This document shows, in pieces, positions 10,128 to 18,457 of a DNA stretch of 42,090 bases; the stretch's first letter is position 1, and the number at the start of each line of letters is the position of its first letter. Source of the stretch: Moraxella atlantae NBRC 14588 (GTDB lineage Bacteria; Pseudomonadota; Gammaproteobacteria; Pseudomonadales; Moraxellaceae); assembly GCF_001591265.1 (NCBI RefSeq), contig NZ_BCUL01000014.1:1-42090 (forward strand). Reading direction: 5' to 3'. The notes beneath the pieces are model-generated. The model was not told where the DNA came from, ran no database searches, and was given only the letters and a program-made list of their open reading frames with translations. A program made the translations under genes and the position numbers.

Positions 10128-10278
10128 TTGTTGTCGGTAAGTTGTGTGACAAGGACAAAAAACCGTATATTGTGCGCCTTATTGCTCAATCACCAAGCAA
10201 AGGTTTTAACAGACGGATAAATCGGTTAAAATTTTGTATCTAGCACAATGTTTATTCAAGATCATCAACGCTGATACC

Positions 10279-10965
10279 ATGACAACCACACAATCTACCC
10301 AAAATACCGTTGCTTTAACCATCAAATATCTCACCGCTGCCGATTACCAAACTACCCATGACGCGATGCTTGCACGCACCCTAGCGCGTATCGCTGCCAA
10401 AGCCGACGGACAACTCACACCCGATGAATTGTGGATCGTTGAGCACAACGACGTGTACACGCTTGGGCAAGGGGGCAAAGAAGAGCACATTTTACAGCAC
10501 AGTGACACGCCGATTATCCGTACCGATCGCGGCGGACAGGTGACATGGCATGGGCGTGGGCAGCTGGTCGGTTACTTTTTGTTTGACCTAAACCGCCTTG
10601 GCTGGAAGGTGCGAGATTTGGTTGATATTGCCGAACAGGTGTTGGTCGATACCGTCACGCCGTACCTTGCGCCCGACTATTACGCCAAACCGCGTGCCGA
10701 TGCGCCAGGCGTGTACGTGTATCATACCGATGGGCACGAACTGGGCAAAATCGCCTCGCTGGGCTTTAAAATCAAGCACGGTTTTAGTTATCACGGTATT
10801 GGGCTGAATGTCAGTAATGATTTAACGCCGTTTAACCTTATCAACCCATGCGGCTATGCAGGCATGACTATGCTGCGTGTGGTGGATTTTGCCCCAACAA
10901 ACCTTGAGCAAGTCGCACAGGATTTTATCACACAGGTGCAGCGTCGCCACATTTGCTATCAGTAA
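10279..10965 (+). CDS. lipB: Octanoyltransferase
   Basis: LipB moves the octanoyl group from acyl carrier protein to lipoyl domains, the first step of lipoate synthesis. The signature RTDRGGQVTWHGRGQLVGY is present. The catalytic lysine lies in GKIASLGFKIKHG and the catalytic cysteine in INPCGYAG. I chose the ATG at 10279 (228 residues). The frame is open back to a TTG at 10234, but that adds 15 residues the family does not usually have, and neither start has a strong ribosome binding site. The partner lipA is not in this window. Confidence 0.95.
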   Translation: MTTTQSTQNTVALTIKYLTAADYQTTHDAMLARTLARIAAKADGQLTPDELWIVEHNDVYTLGQGGKEEHILQHSDTPIIRTDRGGQVTWHGRGQLVGYFLFDLNRLGWKVRDLVDIAEQVLVDTVTPYLAPDYYAKPRADAPGVYVYHTDGHELGKIASLGFKIKHGFSYHGIGLNVSNDLTPFNLINPCGYAGMTMLRVVDFAPTNLEQVAQDFITQVQRRHICYQ

Positions 10966-11056
10966 TTAGCATTGAGTTTGTTTAAACTTCAAAATACGCT
11001 AAAATACCCAACGCAAACGAGAAATATTTTTTACAAAAATCTATCATCCAGTAAGA

Positions 11057-11073
11057 TTGGCACAAAATTTGCA
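11057..11073 (+). promoter_or_regulatory. Sigma-54 (-24/-12) promoter
   Basis: TTGGCACAAAATTTGCA matches the sigma-54 consensus TTGGCACRNNNNTTGCW at every defined base. Exactly ten bases separate the GG (11059-11060) from the GC (11071-11072). Transcription would begin near 11084, about 85-110 bases before the likely starts of the DUF805 gene. No upstream activator site was identified. Confidence 0.7.
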
Positions 11074-11192
11074 AAATAATTGAGTATTGATTAAGCCACC
11101 GCTGATTGTCTATTAGGTGGCGCTCATCGCAAAATTTTGCCAATCATCTGTGTGATGGCGCACAAAAAATGCTTGTTGACACTGGGTATGCT

Positions 11193-12266
11193 ATGGCACT
11201 TCGACTACCTTCTAAAAAGATCACGGCGGCAACTGCACCACGAACCAAACCAGCGGCAGATCCAAGCCTGACCCAATCTAGCCAAACGCTGATTGATACC
11301 CAAGCAAGTTTGGCGGTACGTGGGTACGCGTCAAGCCGATTTTGGGCACTTGATGGGCGCATTGGGCGCGTGCATTATATTTTGGCAGCGTTTGCGATCA
11401 GCTTTGGTGTCGGGGTGGTGTGGTCTGTGCTGATTTGGGCGTTAGGTATCACTAGCCTGACGTGGATACTGTGCGCGGTGGCGGCTTTGTTGGCAGCGGC
11501 ATTGACGATTGTCTATAACATGCGCCGTCTGCAGGATATCAACCAAAATAAATGGTTGGCGTTTTTGCTGTTTGTGCCCGTGTTAAATATGTTGTTGGTG
11601 TTGGTTTTGCTTGTCCTGCCAGGCACGCGAGGTGAAAACCGCTATGGCCTACCACCTGCACCGCCAAGTTTGGGTATGCAGATTGCAGCGGCGGCAATGG
11701 TTACTTTGGTGTTAGCGCAAGGCATATTGGGGGCGATTTTTCAGCAGCAAGTCATCAATGACATTGTAGCGCAAAATACAGTAGCGCAAAACACAGTGGC
11801 AGAAACCGCTGTCGCGCACACTGATTCAACACCCACGCCACCTGCTGACAATAAAAACGCGCCAACAGCAGAAGCGGCCTTAGCACCTGCTGATGAGCAT
11901 TTAAACACCCAAACCATCGTCATCACAGGCGATCAACTGGCGAACAATGCCGCGCAAGCTGTAGCATCAGTACCTACACCTATCGAGGCAGACCTTGCAC
12001 CGCCACCAACACAAAACCCTATGCAAGACAGCATTCAAAACAACTTACAAGATAACACGCAAACCGCGGCATCAGCGAGCATGTCGCAAGTGCGTGCCGC
12101 AAATGACCCTGCACCTGCGATTCAAGAGCCGCGCTTGATGCATCCGCCGACGCAAACACCGAGTACAGCGCCCAAGCCCAATGACGCGCAAAACAGCATG
12201 TCTTATGCCGATTTTGTACGCACCTCTGAAACGCCTGTATTTAGTGAGCCTGGGCAAAAGCGTTGA
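11193..12266 (+). CDS. DUF805-family inner-membrane protein with a long Ala/Pro/Gln-rich tail
   Basis: This is a 357-residue protein from the ATG at 11193. Another ATG at 11169, and a TTG at 11106 in the same frame, are possible earlier starts; none has a strong ribosome binding site. An N-terminal low-complexity stretch leads to the DUF805 domain, marked by FWALDGRIGRVHYILAAFAIS and, after two helices, by NMRRLQDINQNKWLAFL. About four membrane helices are visible, plus a further one (MQIAAAAMVTLVLAQGILGAI). The last 170 residues are disordered, rich in Ala, Pro, Thr and Gln, with a short repeated VAQNT motif. The function of DUF805 is unknown. The sigma-54-like promoter just upstream suggests conditional expression. 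Confidence 0.8.
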   Translation: MALRLPSKKITAATAPRTKPAADPSLTQSSQTLIDTQASLAVRGYASSRFWALDGRIGRVHYILAAFAISFGVGVVWSVLIWALGITSLTWILCAVAALLAAALTIVYNMRRLQDINQNKWLAFLLFVPVLNMLLVLVLLVLPGTRGENRYGLPPAPPSLGMQIAAAAMVTLVLAQGILGAIFQQQVINDIVAQNTVAQNTVAETAVAHTDSTPTPPADNKNAPTAEAALAPADEHLNTQTIVITGDQLANNAAQAVASVPTPIEADLAPPPTQNPMQDSIQNNLQDNTQTAASASMSQVRAANDPAPAIQEPRLMHPPTQTPSTAPKPNDAQNSMSYADFVRTSETPVFSEPGQKR

Positions 12267-12657
12267 GTGGTATAACGATGATTTTTATTGGGGTATTTTG
12301 CTGGTTTATCATCGTTATTGTCAGATGAAATAAAATAATAATTACAAACACTATACCTTTTGTCAGCCAAAATTTCACAGCAAAAAAGCGATTTACCTAC
12401 CAAAAAATTAGCTTTTGGCTGACAATTTTTGTACGTTTTAACTGACAAATTAAGTAGTTTTTGGCTGACAAAAAGCTTTGGTTATTGGCTTGCCAAAAAA
12501 AATATTTTGACTTTTGCCGACAAATCGCTATGATGAAAAGGCAGCCAGTTAGTTAAACCCTGTTAGCAAAACATTGTTAATACAACATCGTTAGCAAAAC
12601 CCGAGTGCCAACCAACCCTGCAAGCGTGATGATTAACCAGTCAAAAGGAACAAACGG
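12267..12657. other. gdhA upstream region with repeated GGCTGACAA motifs
   Basis: This AT-rich leader has one motif in several copies. TTTTGTCAGCCAAAA (12358-12372) is the inverted form, TTTTGGCTGACAA (12413-12425) a direct form, and TTTTTGGCTGACAAAAA (12458-12474) another direct form. Weaker relatives are ACTGACAAATT (12441-12451) and TGCCGACAAAT near 12516. They look like repeated regulator sites or the arms of a hairpin. There is no ORF I would call a gene. Confidence 0.55.
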
Positions 12658-13989
12658 ATGGATAGCCAATCTGTACTTGCAACGTTACAACAACGTTATG
12701 CCAATGAGCCTGAATTCGTACAGGCGGTCGAAGAGTTTTTGTTGGACGTCGCGCCTGTATATGACGAAAACGCCACTTACCAAGCGTTGTCATTGCTTGA
12801 GCGCATGACCGAGCCTGACCGTATTTTTCAATTCCGCATCAACTGGGAAGATGACCAAGGCAATGTGCAAGTCAATCGCGGTTGGCGCGTGCAATTTAAC
12901 AATGCCATTGGCCCATACAAAGGCGGCTTGCGTTTTCACCCAAGCGTGAGCGTATCGGTATTAAAATTCTTGGGCTTTGAGCAAATCTTTAAAAACGCCT
13001 TGACAGGCCTGCCCATGGGCGGCGGTAAAGGTGGTTCAGACTTTGACCCTAAAGGCAAATCTGACGCAGAGATCCGCCGTTTTTGCTATGCTTTTATGCG
13101 TGAACTGGGGCATCATATCGGCGCAGACGTGGACGTGCCAGCTGGCGACATTGGTGTCGGCGGACGCGAAGTCAATTACATGTTTGCCATGTACAAAAAC
13201 ATGACGCGTGAATTTACAGGCGTATTGACAGGTAAAGGCGTGGGACACGGCGGTAGCTTGATCCGCACTGAGGCGACAGGCTTTGGTTTGGTATACTTTT
13301 TAGAACGTATGCTAGAAGCCAACAACGACAGTATGCAAGGCAAAAAAGTGCTGATTTCAGGCTCAGGCAACGTGGCGCAATACGCGGCAGAAAAAGTCAT
13401 TGAATTGGGCGGTGTGGTCTTGACTTTATCGGATTCAAAAGGCACGCTACACATCAAAGACGGCCTAACTCAAGAGCAGCTTGAATGGGTCAAACTGCAA
13501 AAACTTGACCGCAAACCACTCAGTGACTTTACCGCAAAATTTGGCGGTGAATGGTTGGACGGACAACGCCCATGGCACATTGCTGCCGATATCGCCTTGC
13601 CTTGTGCAACGCAAAATGAAATCAACGGCGACGACGCGAAAAATCTAGTTAAAAATGGTGTCAAATACGTGGCTGAAGGCGCGAATATGCCAAGCGACAT
13701 GGATGCCATCAACGTATTCCAAGACAATCAAGTGCGCTATGCCCCTGGTAAAGCAGCCAATGCAGGTGGGGTCGCGGTATCAGGGCTTGAGATGTCACAA
13801 AACTCGCTGCGCCAGTATCATACCTTTGAAACGCTAGACCAACAGCTTAAGCAAATCATGACCAATATTCATGACACGTGCGTGCAGTATGGCAAGCAAG
13901 ACGATGGCTTCATCGATTACAAAAAAGGCGCTAACGTGGCAGGCTTCACCATCGTTGCCAATGCTATGGTAAATTACGGTACGTTGTAA
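12658..13989 (+). CDS. gdhA: NADP-specific glutamate dehydrogenase
   Basis: GdhA makes glutamate from 2-oxoglutarate and ammonia using NADPH. The 443 residues fit the hexameric bacterial class. The N-terminal region runs through QFRINWEDDQGNVQVNRGWRVQ and GPYKGGLRFHPSVS. The catalytic lysine lies in LPMGGGKGGSDFDPKGKSD, the aspartate in DVPAGDIGVGGRE, and the nucleotide-binding loop in ISGSGNVAQYAAEK. The ATG follows AAAAGGAAC, a good ribosome binding site. It is transcribed alone and ended by a strong terminator at 14031. Its 390-base leader carries repeated motifs that may be regulatory. Confidence 0.98.
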   Translation: MDSQSVLATLQQRYANEPEFVQAVEEFLLDVAPVYDENATYQALSLLERMTEPDRIFQFRINWEDDQGNVQVNRGWRVQFNNAIGPYKGGLRFHPSVSVSVLKFLGFEQIFKNALTGLPMGGGKGGSDFDPKGKSDAEIRRFCYAFMRELGHHIGADVDVPAGDIGVGGREVNYMFAMYKNMTREFTGVLTGKGVGHGGSLIRTEATGFGLVYFLERMLEANNDSMQGKKVLISGSGNVAQYAAEKVIELGGVVLTLSDSKGTLHIKDGLTQEQLEWVKLQKLDRKPLSDFTAKFGGEWLDGQRPWHIAADIALPCATQNEINGDDAKNLVKNGVKYVAEGANMPSDMDAINVFQDNQVRYAPGKAANAGGVAVSGLEMSQNSLRQYHTFETLDQQLKQIMTNIHDTCVQYGKQDDGFIDYKKGANVAGFTIVANAMVNYGTL

Positions 13990-14030
13990 TGCGCTCGTAG
14001 ACCATCTACAAACGTAAACAAACAAAAAAA

Positions 14031-14057
14031 CGGCTACTTTTAGGGTAGCCGTTTTTT
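14031..14057 (+). terminator. Rho-independent terminator of gdhA
   Basis: CGGCTAC (14031-14037) pairs perfectly with GTAGCCG (14045-14051) around a seven-base loop and is followed by TTTTTT. A run of A before the stem means it could also act on the other strand. Confidence 0.9.
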
Positions 14058-14082
14058 CATGGCAAAATAAATAATTGTACGA

Positions 14083-14111
14083 AAAAAGCCTTGAATTTCT
14101 ACAAGGCTTTT
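14083..14111 (-). terminator. Rho-independent terminator of purH
   Basis: AAAAGCCTTG (14084-14093) pairs with CAAGGCTTTT (14102-14111). Read on the minus strand, the stem is followed by a run of T, 22 bases after the purH stop codon. Together with the gdhA terminator it separates the two convergent genes. Confidence 0.85.
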
Positions 14112-14132
14112 GATTGATCAAAGGTATTAAAA

Positions 14133-15704
14133 TTAATGACGGAAATGGCGCATACCTGTAAATACCATGGCGATACCGTGCTCATCAGCGGCGGCGATGG
14201 TTTCATCATCGCGCATAGAGCCACCTGGTTGGATAATCGCCTTGATACCCACGGCGGCGGCGTTGTCGATGCCATCGCGGAATGGGAAAAATGCATCCGA
14301 TGCCATCACCGCACCGACTGGTGACAAGCCTGCGTGTTTCGCTTTAATGGCGGCAATGCGTGCCGAATTCACGCGGCTCATTTGTCCTGCGCCGATACCA
14401 ATCGTGCGTCCATCTTTGGCATACACGATAGCATTGGATTTGACGTATTTTGCCACTTGCCATGTGAACAGCAAATCCGCCAGTTGTTCAGCGGTAGGCT
14501 GCACTTGGGTGACAACGTTTAGGTCAGCCAAATCCACGCGTCCCAAGTCTTGCACTTGCACCAATAAACCGCCTGTCACGCGTTTGTAGTCCAGCTGTTC
14601 ATGGCGGGCATGAGGTGTAGGCAGCGCGCCGCAGACCAACACGCGCACGTTTTTCTTGCTTGCAGTGATGTCGAGCACGCCATCTGCCACGCTTGGCGCG
14701 ATGATGACTTCAACAAACTGCTGGTCGATGATGGCTTTGGCGGTCGCGATGTCAAGTTCACGGTTAAATGCGATGATACCGCCAAACGCAGATTCGGGAT
14801 CAGTAGCGAAGGCTTTTTGGTACGCGGCGGTCAAATTGCTATCCACCGCAACACCGCAAGGATTGGCGTGTTTGACAATCACGCAAGCAGGTGCATCAAA
14901 GCACTTGACGCATTCAAGCGCGGCATCTGTATCGGCGATGTTATTATAAGACAGTTCTTTGCCTTGTAGTTGGCGCGCGGTTGAGATGCTGGCTTCAGGC
15001 GCGGTATTGGCTTCGATATAGAACGCTGCGGTTTGGTGTGGATTTTCGCCGTAGCGCAGGTCTTGCTGTTTGTTGAATTGCAAATTGAGCGTGCGTGGGT
15101 AAGTGGTCGGCGCATCAAAACCTTGTAAACGGTTGCCCAAAAAGTTGGCAATCATACCGTCATATTGCGCGGTATGTTCAAAAGCTTTAACCGCCAAATC
15201 AAAACGTGTTGCATCGCTTAGTTGTCCGTGCTCGCGGATTTCTGCCAACACCGTGTCATAATCGGCAGGGTTGGTGACGATACCAACATGCGCGTGGTTT
15301 TTGGCGGCAGCGCGTACCATGCTTGGACCACCGATGTCGATGTTTTCAATCGCATCGGCTTTGCTGACATCGGGACGCGCCACAGTTTGGGCAAATGGGT
15401 ACAGATTGACAACGACCAAATCAATACGTGCGATCCCATGCTGCGCCATTACGTCATCATCCACACCGCGCCGACCCAAAATGCCGCCGTGAATCTTCGG
15501 GTGTAAAGTCTTAACGCGCCCGTCCATCATCTCGGCAAAGCCTGTGTAATCGGCAACTTCGGTTACAGGCACGTGATGTTGTGCCAGTAGTTTGTAAGTA
15601 CCGCCCGTTGAGAGCAGCGCGTAGCCTTGTGTGACCAGCCCTTGCGCCAGCTCAACAATGCCCGTTTTATCCGATACCGACAACAGCGCGTGCGGTTGGC
15701 TCAT
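14133..15704 (-). CDS. purH: Bifunctional AICAR formyltransferase / IMP cyclohydrolase
   Basis: PurH carries out the last two steps of IMP synthesis. The 523 residues are the usual length. The N-terminal MGS-like cyclohydrolase domain begins [18 protein letters not shown] and includes [14 protein letters not shown]. The C-terminal transformylase domain includes [13 protein letters not shown], the [14 protein letters not shown] segment and the catalytic KHANPCGVA. The reverse-strand ATG at 15704 has an AAGGGGG ribosome binding site. It follows fis on the same strand with a 172-base gap, an order found in many gammaproteobacteria, and ends at its own terminator. No purD follows here. Confidence 0.98.
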   Translation of the reverse strand: MSQPHALLSVSDKTGIVELAQGLVTQGYALLSTGGTYKLLAQHHVPVTEVADYTGFAEMMDGRVKTLHPKIHGGILGRRGVDDDVMAQHGIARIDLVVVNLYPFAQTVARPDVSKADAIENIDIGGPSMVRAAAKNHAHVGIVTNPADYDTVLAEIREHGQLSDATRFDLAVKAFEHTAQYDGMIANFLGNRLQGFDAPTTYPRTLNLQFNKQQDLRYGENPHQTAAFYIEANTAPEASISTARQLQGKELSYNNIADTDAALECVKCFDAPACVIVKHANPCGVAVDSNLTAAYQKAFATDPESAFGGIIAFNRELDIATAKAIIDQQFVEVIIAPSVADGVLDITASKKNVRVLVCGALPTPHARHEQLDYKRVTGGLLVQVQDLGRVDLADLNVVTQVQPTAEQLADLLFTWQVAKYVKSNAIVYAKDGRTIGIGAGQMSRVNSARIAAIKAKHAGLSPVGAVMASDAFFPFRDGIDNAAAVGIKAIIQPGGSMRDDETIAAADEHGIAMVFTGMRHFRH

Positions 15705-15876
15705 GATATCCCCCTTGGTTGTTTGGTGAATGATTTTTGGCTAAACCGTTTTTTAATGCGATGGTTTTTGGGTTCGGCGATATATTGGCAACATGAAAAA
15801 CACTTACCCGATCAGCAAAACGCCAAAATTTGCGTTATTGTAGCATATTGCACACCAAAAACGCTTGACGACGCGT

Positions 15877-16203
15877 TTATTTTAGCAGCCCATACATTTT
15901 GAGTTTTTTGCGCAAAGTGCCGCGATTTATACCAAGCATGGCAGCAACTTGGCTTTGGTTGCCGCGCGTGTGGGCAAGCAGCACTTGCAACAGCGGCTGC
16001 TCAAGCTGGCTAAGCATCAGCGCGTAGAGGTCACTGGCTGGCTCATCGCCCAACGTGTCCAAATACTGCTGCACGACGATGGCGACGTGTTCGCTAAGAC
16101 TGGGTAAATCAGCGTGAAAGGCATGATGGGCGGACGCTGGGTTTGGTGCAGCAGTGGTTTGGGTGACAGCGGTTGGGTCAGCGTTAGCAGGGGTGATCGA
16201 CAT
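15877..16203 (-). CDS. fis: Fis-family nucleoid-associated DNA-binding protein
   Basis: The gene codes for 108 residues from the ATG at 16203; the frame is open back to a TTG at 16260, which I reject. The C-terminal half (LMLSQLEQPLLQVLLAHTRGNQSQVAAMLGINRGTLRKKLK) is the characteristic Fis helix-turn-helix. Fis bends DNA and regulates stable RNA and growth-phase genes. The N-terminal 25 residues are Ala/Thr/Pro-rich and unlike E. coli Fis. It sits between the DUF3426 gene and purH. In many relatives dusB precedes fis, but here there is only a 106-base gap and no dusB. Confidence 0.92.
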   Translation of the reverse strand: MSITPANADPTAVTQTTAAPNPASAHHAFHADLPSLSEHVAIVVQQYLDTLGDEPASDLYALMLSQLEQPLLQVLLAHTRGNQSQVAAMLGINRGTLRKKLKMYGLLK

Positions 16204-16309
16204 AATAAACACAAGTTTCGCGTGAGCAAAATCGCTATTGTAAAGCAAAACTGGGCGCAATATAAGCCAAAATTTGTTGAGCCCAAAGCTTAAGCGTGGT
16301 CAAGGCGAA

Positions 16310-17281
16310 CTAATAAAACGGCTCAATATTGACTTGGCGAACTTGGCTTTTGGCAAAATCAAGGCGCAGTTTGATGGGCTGAATTTGATTGGGCAATAAA
16401 TACTGGCTGTTGGGTTCAGTGTACAGGCTGGCAGGCACGGCAGCTTGTGCTTTGACCGTGTTGCCTTGGCGTAGGGTAATGACAAGGTTTGGGTATAACA
16501 ACGGCGCGTTACCCGTATTGGTAAGCCGAAAAATCACGTCGGTGTGTTTGGCATTGCCTGTGATGTCTAGTACCTGCGCGTCTGCCCATGTGGTATTGGC
16601 GTATGCCAAATTGCAGTTGATGGGTACCGTGTTACACACTTGTGTCAGTAGCGTGGCAGTCGATGGCGTTTGCATCAGGGTATTGACATTAAACACCGCG
16701 TATTGCCCAAGCAGTAATAACGCCAGCACCACGCTGCCCAATACCCAAGCCAATGTCATCGCGCCAGTGGATGAACGCGCAGACGAGGTGCCAAGACGTT
16801 GCTCAACCTTTTGCATATAGGTAGGCAGATCGCTGGAGGCAAGCGTAGACAGCGGCGGGGTAGGGCTAACCAAAGGTGTTTTTGCCACAGCCGAGGGTGT
16901 GGTGGGGGTGGTGGAGTTTGGTTGGTCATCGGCTAATAAATCATCCAGCCAGCTTTCATCCTGCAATTGTTGTGCTTGGTAGATTTCTTTGGCAAAGACG
17001 GGTGATGTATCATGCACCGATACAGCAAGATTGTCTAAAATTTCAAAATCATTTGTGGTATTTGATGTGGTTGCAGGTGTTTCGGGGCTTGCCGACGCTG
17101 TCGTATCATCATCAAGCCCGATGTTGTCATCAAATATCAGTGTTTCTTTTGTGGTTTGATTGGGCAAAAAATGGTGCTTGCAATGTGCACAGCGCACATA
17201 GCCTTTTTTACGCGCAATCAATGATTTTTTGATAGTAAAATGCTGATGGCAATACGGACAGTCAAATTCGGCAGTTGGCAT
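16310..17281 (-). CDS. MJ0042-type zinc-ribbon and DUF3426 membrane protein
   Basis: This is a 323-residue protein. The N-terminus has a zinc ribbon with paired CPYCH and CAHCK motifs (about residues 8-35). A long acidic, disordered region follows, then one membrane helix (about 180-200, LAWVLGSVVLALLLLGQYAVF). The C-terminal DUF3426 domain is probably periplasmic and includes VIFRLTNTGNAPLLYPNLVITL. Proteins of this architecture are regularly found between prmA and fis in Pseudomonas and relatives; their function is unknown. The zinc ribbon at the cytoplasmic end and the periplasmic domain suggest a sensor or scaffold role, but that is a guess. Confidence 0.85.
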   Translation of the reverse strand: MPTAEFDCPYCHQHFTIKKSLIARKKGYVRCAHCKHHFLPNQTTKETLIFDDNIGLDDDTTASASPETPATTSNTTNDFEILDNLAVSVHDTSPVFAKEIYQAQQLQDESWLDDLLADDQPNSTTPTTPSAVAKTPLVSPTPPLSTLASSDLPTYMQKVEQRLGTSSARSSTGAMTLAWVLGSVVLALLLLGQYAVFNVNTLMQTPSTATLLTQVCNTVPINCNLAYANTTWADAQVLDITGNAKHTDVIFRLTNTGNAPLLYPNLVITLRQGNTVKAQAAVPASLYTEPNSQYLLPNQIQPIKLRLDFAKSQVRQVNIEPFY

Positions 17282-17482
17282 GATACGCTCGTCATCGGGG
17301 TTTCAATGTATTGAAACGTATTTTTTTGCCAATGTCAATTCAAGCAGGGCGGTGCAATCCGCCGCCCATCGGTTCAAGTATTGCTCTTACTCAACTAACG
17401 ATAGTTTGTTAAACATACGTTAATTTTAAGCATAAAAAAATCAGTATGGCTACAAAATCAAATAAATTTAATTTGACAAAAT

Positions 17483-18406
17483 CTAATCTATCCGACGCAC
17501 ACCTGATAAACGGTGCCAATGCTCGTCTTCTTCGTTTTTAAACGTAAAGTCAGCGCTAATGTCAAAAAAAGGCGCGTAGGCTTCGCGCACCGCCTCGACT
17601 TGGTTTTCAATCAAACCTGCCAGCACAATGCTGCCATGTGGCTTGAGTAACGTGGCAAAATACGGCGCAAGCTGAATCAGCGGTTTTGCCAAAATGTTGG
17701 CGGTGATCATGTCCGCTTGCATATCAGCTTCTTGCCAAAATGTGGCAAACGCTTCGGGCAAAAAGGTCTGCAAACGGTCTTGCACACCGTTTAGGCGTGC
17801 GTTTTGTTGGCTTGCCAAGACCGCTTGTGGGTCGATATCGACGGCATAGACGACTTTTGCGCCCAATACCAACGCAGCAACGCCCAAAATCCCTGAGCCA
17901 CAGCCATAGTCGATGACAATTTTATCCGTCAAATCTTGCCCCGCTAGCCAATCCAAACACAGCCGCGTGGTTGCATGGTAGCCTGTTCCAAACGCCAAAC
18001 CAGGATCAAGATATAAGTTGGTCGCGCTGGGGTCGGGCGCGTCAAGCCATTGTGGCACAATCCACAAGCCATGCGCACATTCAATCGGTTGATAATGCTG
18101 CATCCATTCGCGTGTCCAGTCTTTGTCGGCAAGCTGGCTGACCCACACGCGGCTGGCGTGGCAGCTATCGGCGATGGTATGGCTAAGTGTCTCAAGCTCA
18201 CTGACACTGGCAAAGGTGCTGCTATCAAACAATGCGGTGACGATGACTTCATCCCACAGTGGTGATTCGTTGGGCATGGGTTCAAACAGCGGTTGGTCAC
18301 CTGCGTCGGTTAGACTAATGCTGATCGCGCCTGCTTCAAGCAGTAGAGTTTCGGCAAGTTCGGTGTGGTCTTTGGCGCATTGTAGGTGCAGTTGTTGCCA
18401 GCTCAT
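17483..18406 (-). CDS. prmA: Ribosomal protein uL11 methyltransferase
   Basis: PrmA trimethylates ribosomal protein L11 using S-adenosylmethionine. The 307 residues are typical. An N-terminal substrate-binding domain is followed by the methyltransferase fold with motif I KIVIDYGCGSGILGVAALVLG, the YAVDIDPQAV loop and the NILAKPL active-site motif. The PGLAFGTGYHATTRLCLDWL stretch is diagnostic for PrmA. AAGGAT precedes the ATG. The order prmA, DUF3426, fis, purH on one strand is the conserved gammaproteobacterial arrangement, but accB and accC, often upstream of prmA, are replaced by mrcB. Confidence 0.97.
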   Translation of the reverse strand: MSWQQLHLQCAKDHTELAETLLLEAGAISISLTDAGDQPLFEPMPNESPLWDEVIVTALFDSSTFASVSELETLSHTIADSCHASRVWVSQLADKDWTREWMQHYQPIECAHGLWIVPQWLDAPDPSATNLYLDPGLAFGTGYHATTRLCLDWLAGQDLTDKIVIDYGCGSGILGVAALVLGAKVVYAVDIDPQAVLASQQNARLNGVQDRLQTFLPEAFATFWQEADMQADMITANILAKPLIQLAPYFATLLKPHGSIVLAGLIENQVEAVREAYAPFFDISADFTFKNEEDEHWHRLSGVRRID

Positions 18407-18457
18407 GCGGATATCCTTGGTTTTTAAATGATAAGTAAAGTAAATGTTGGTGAACCA

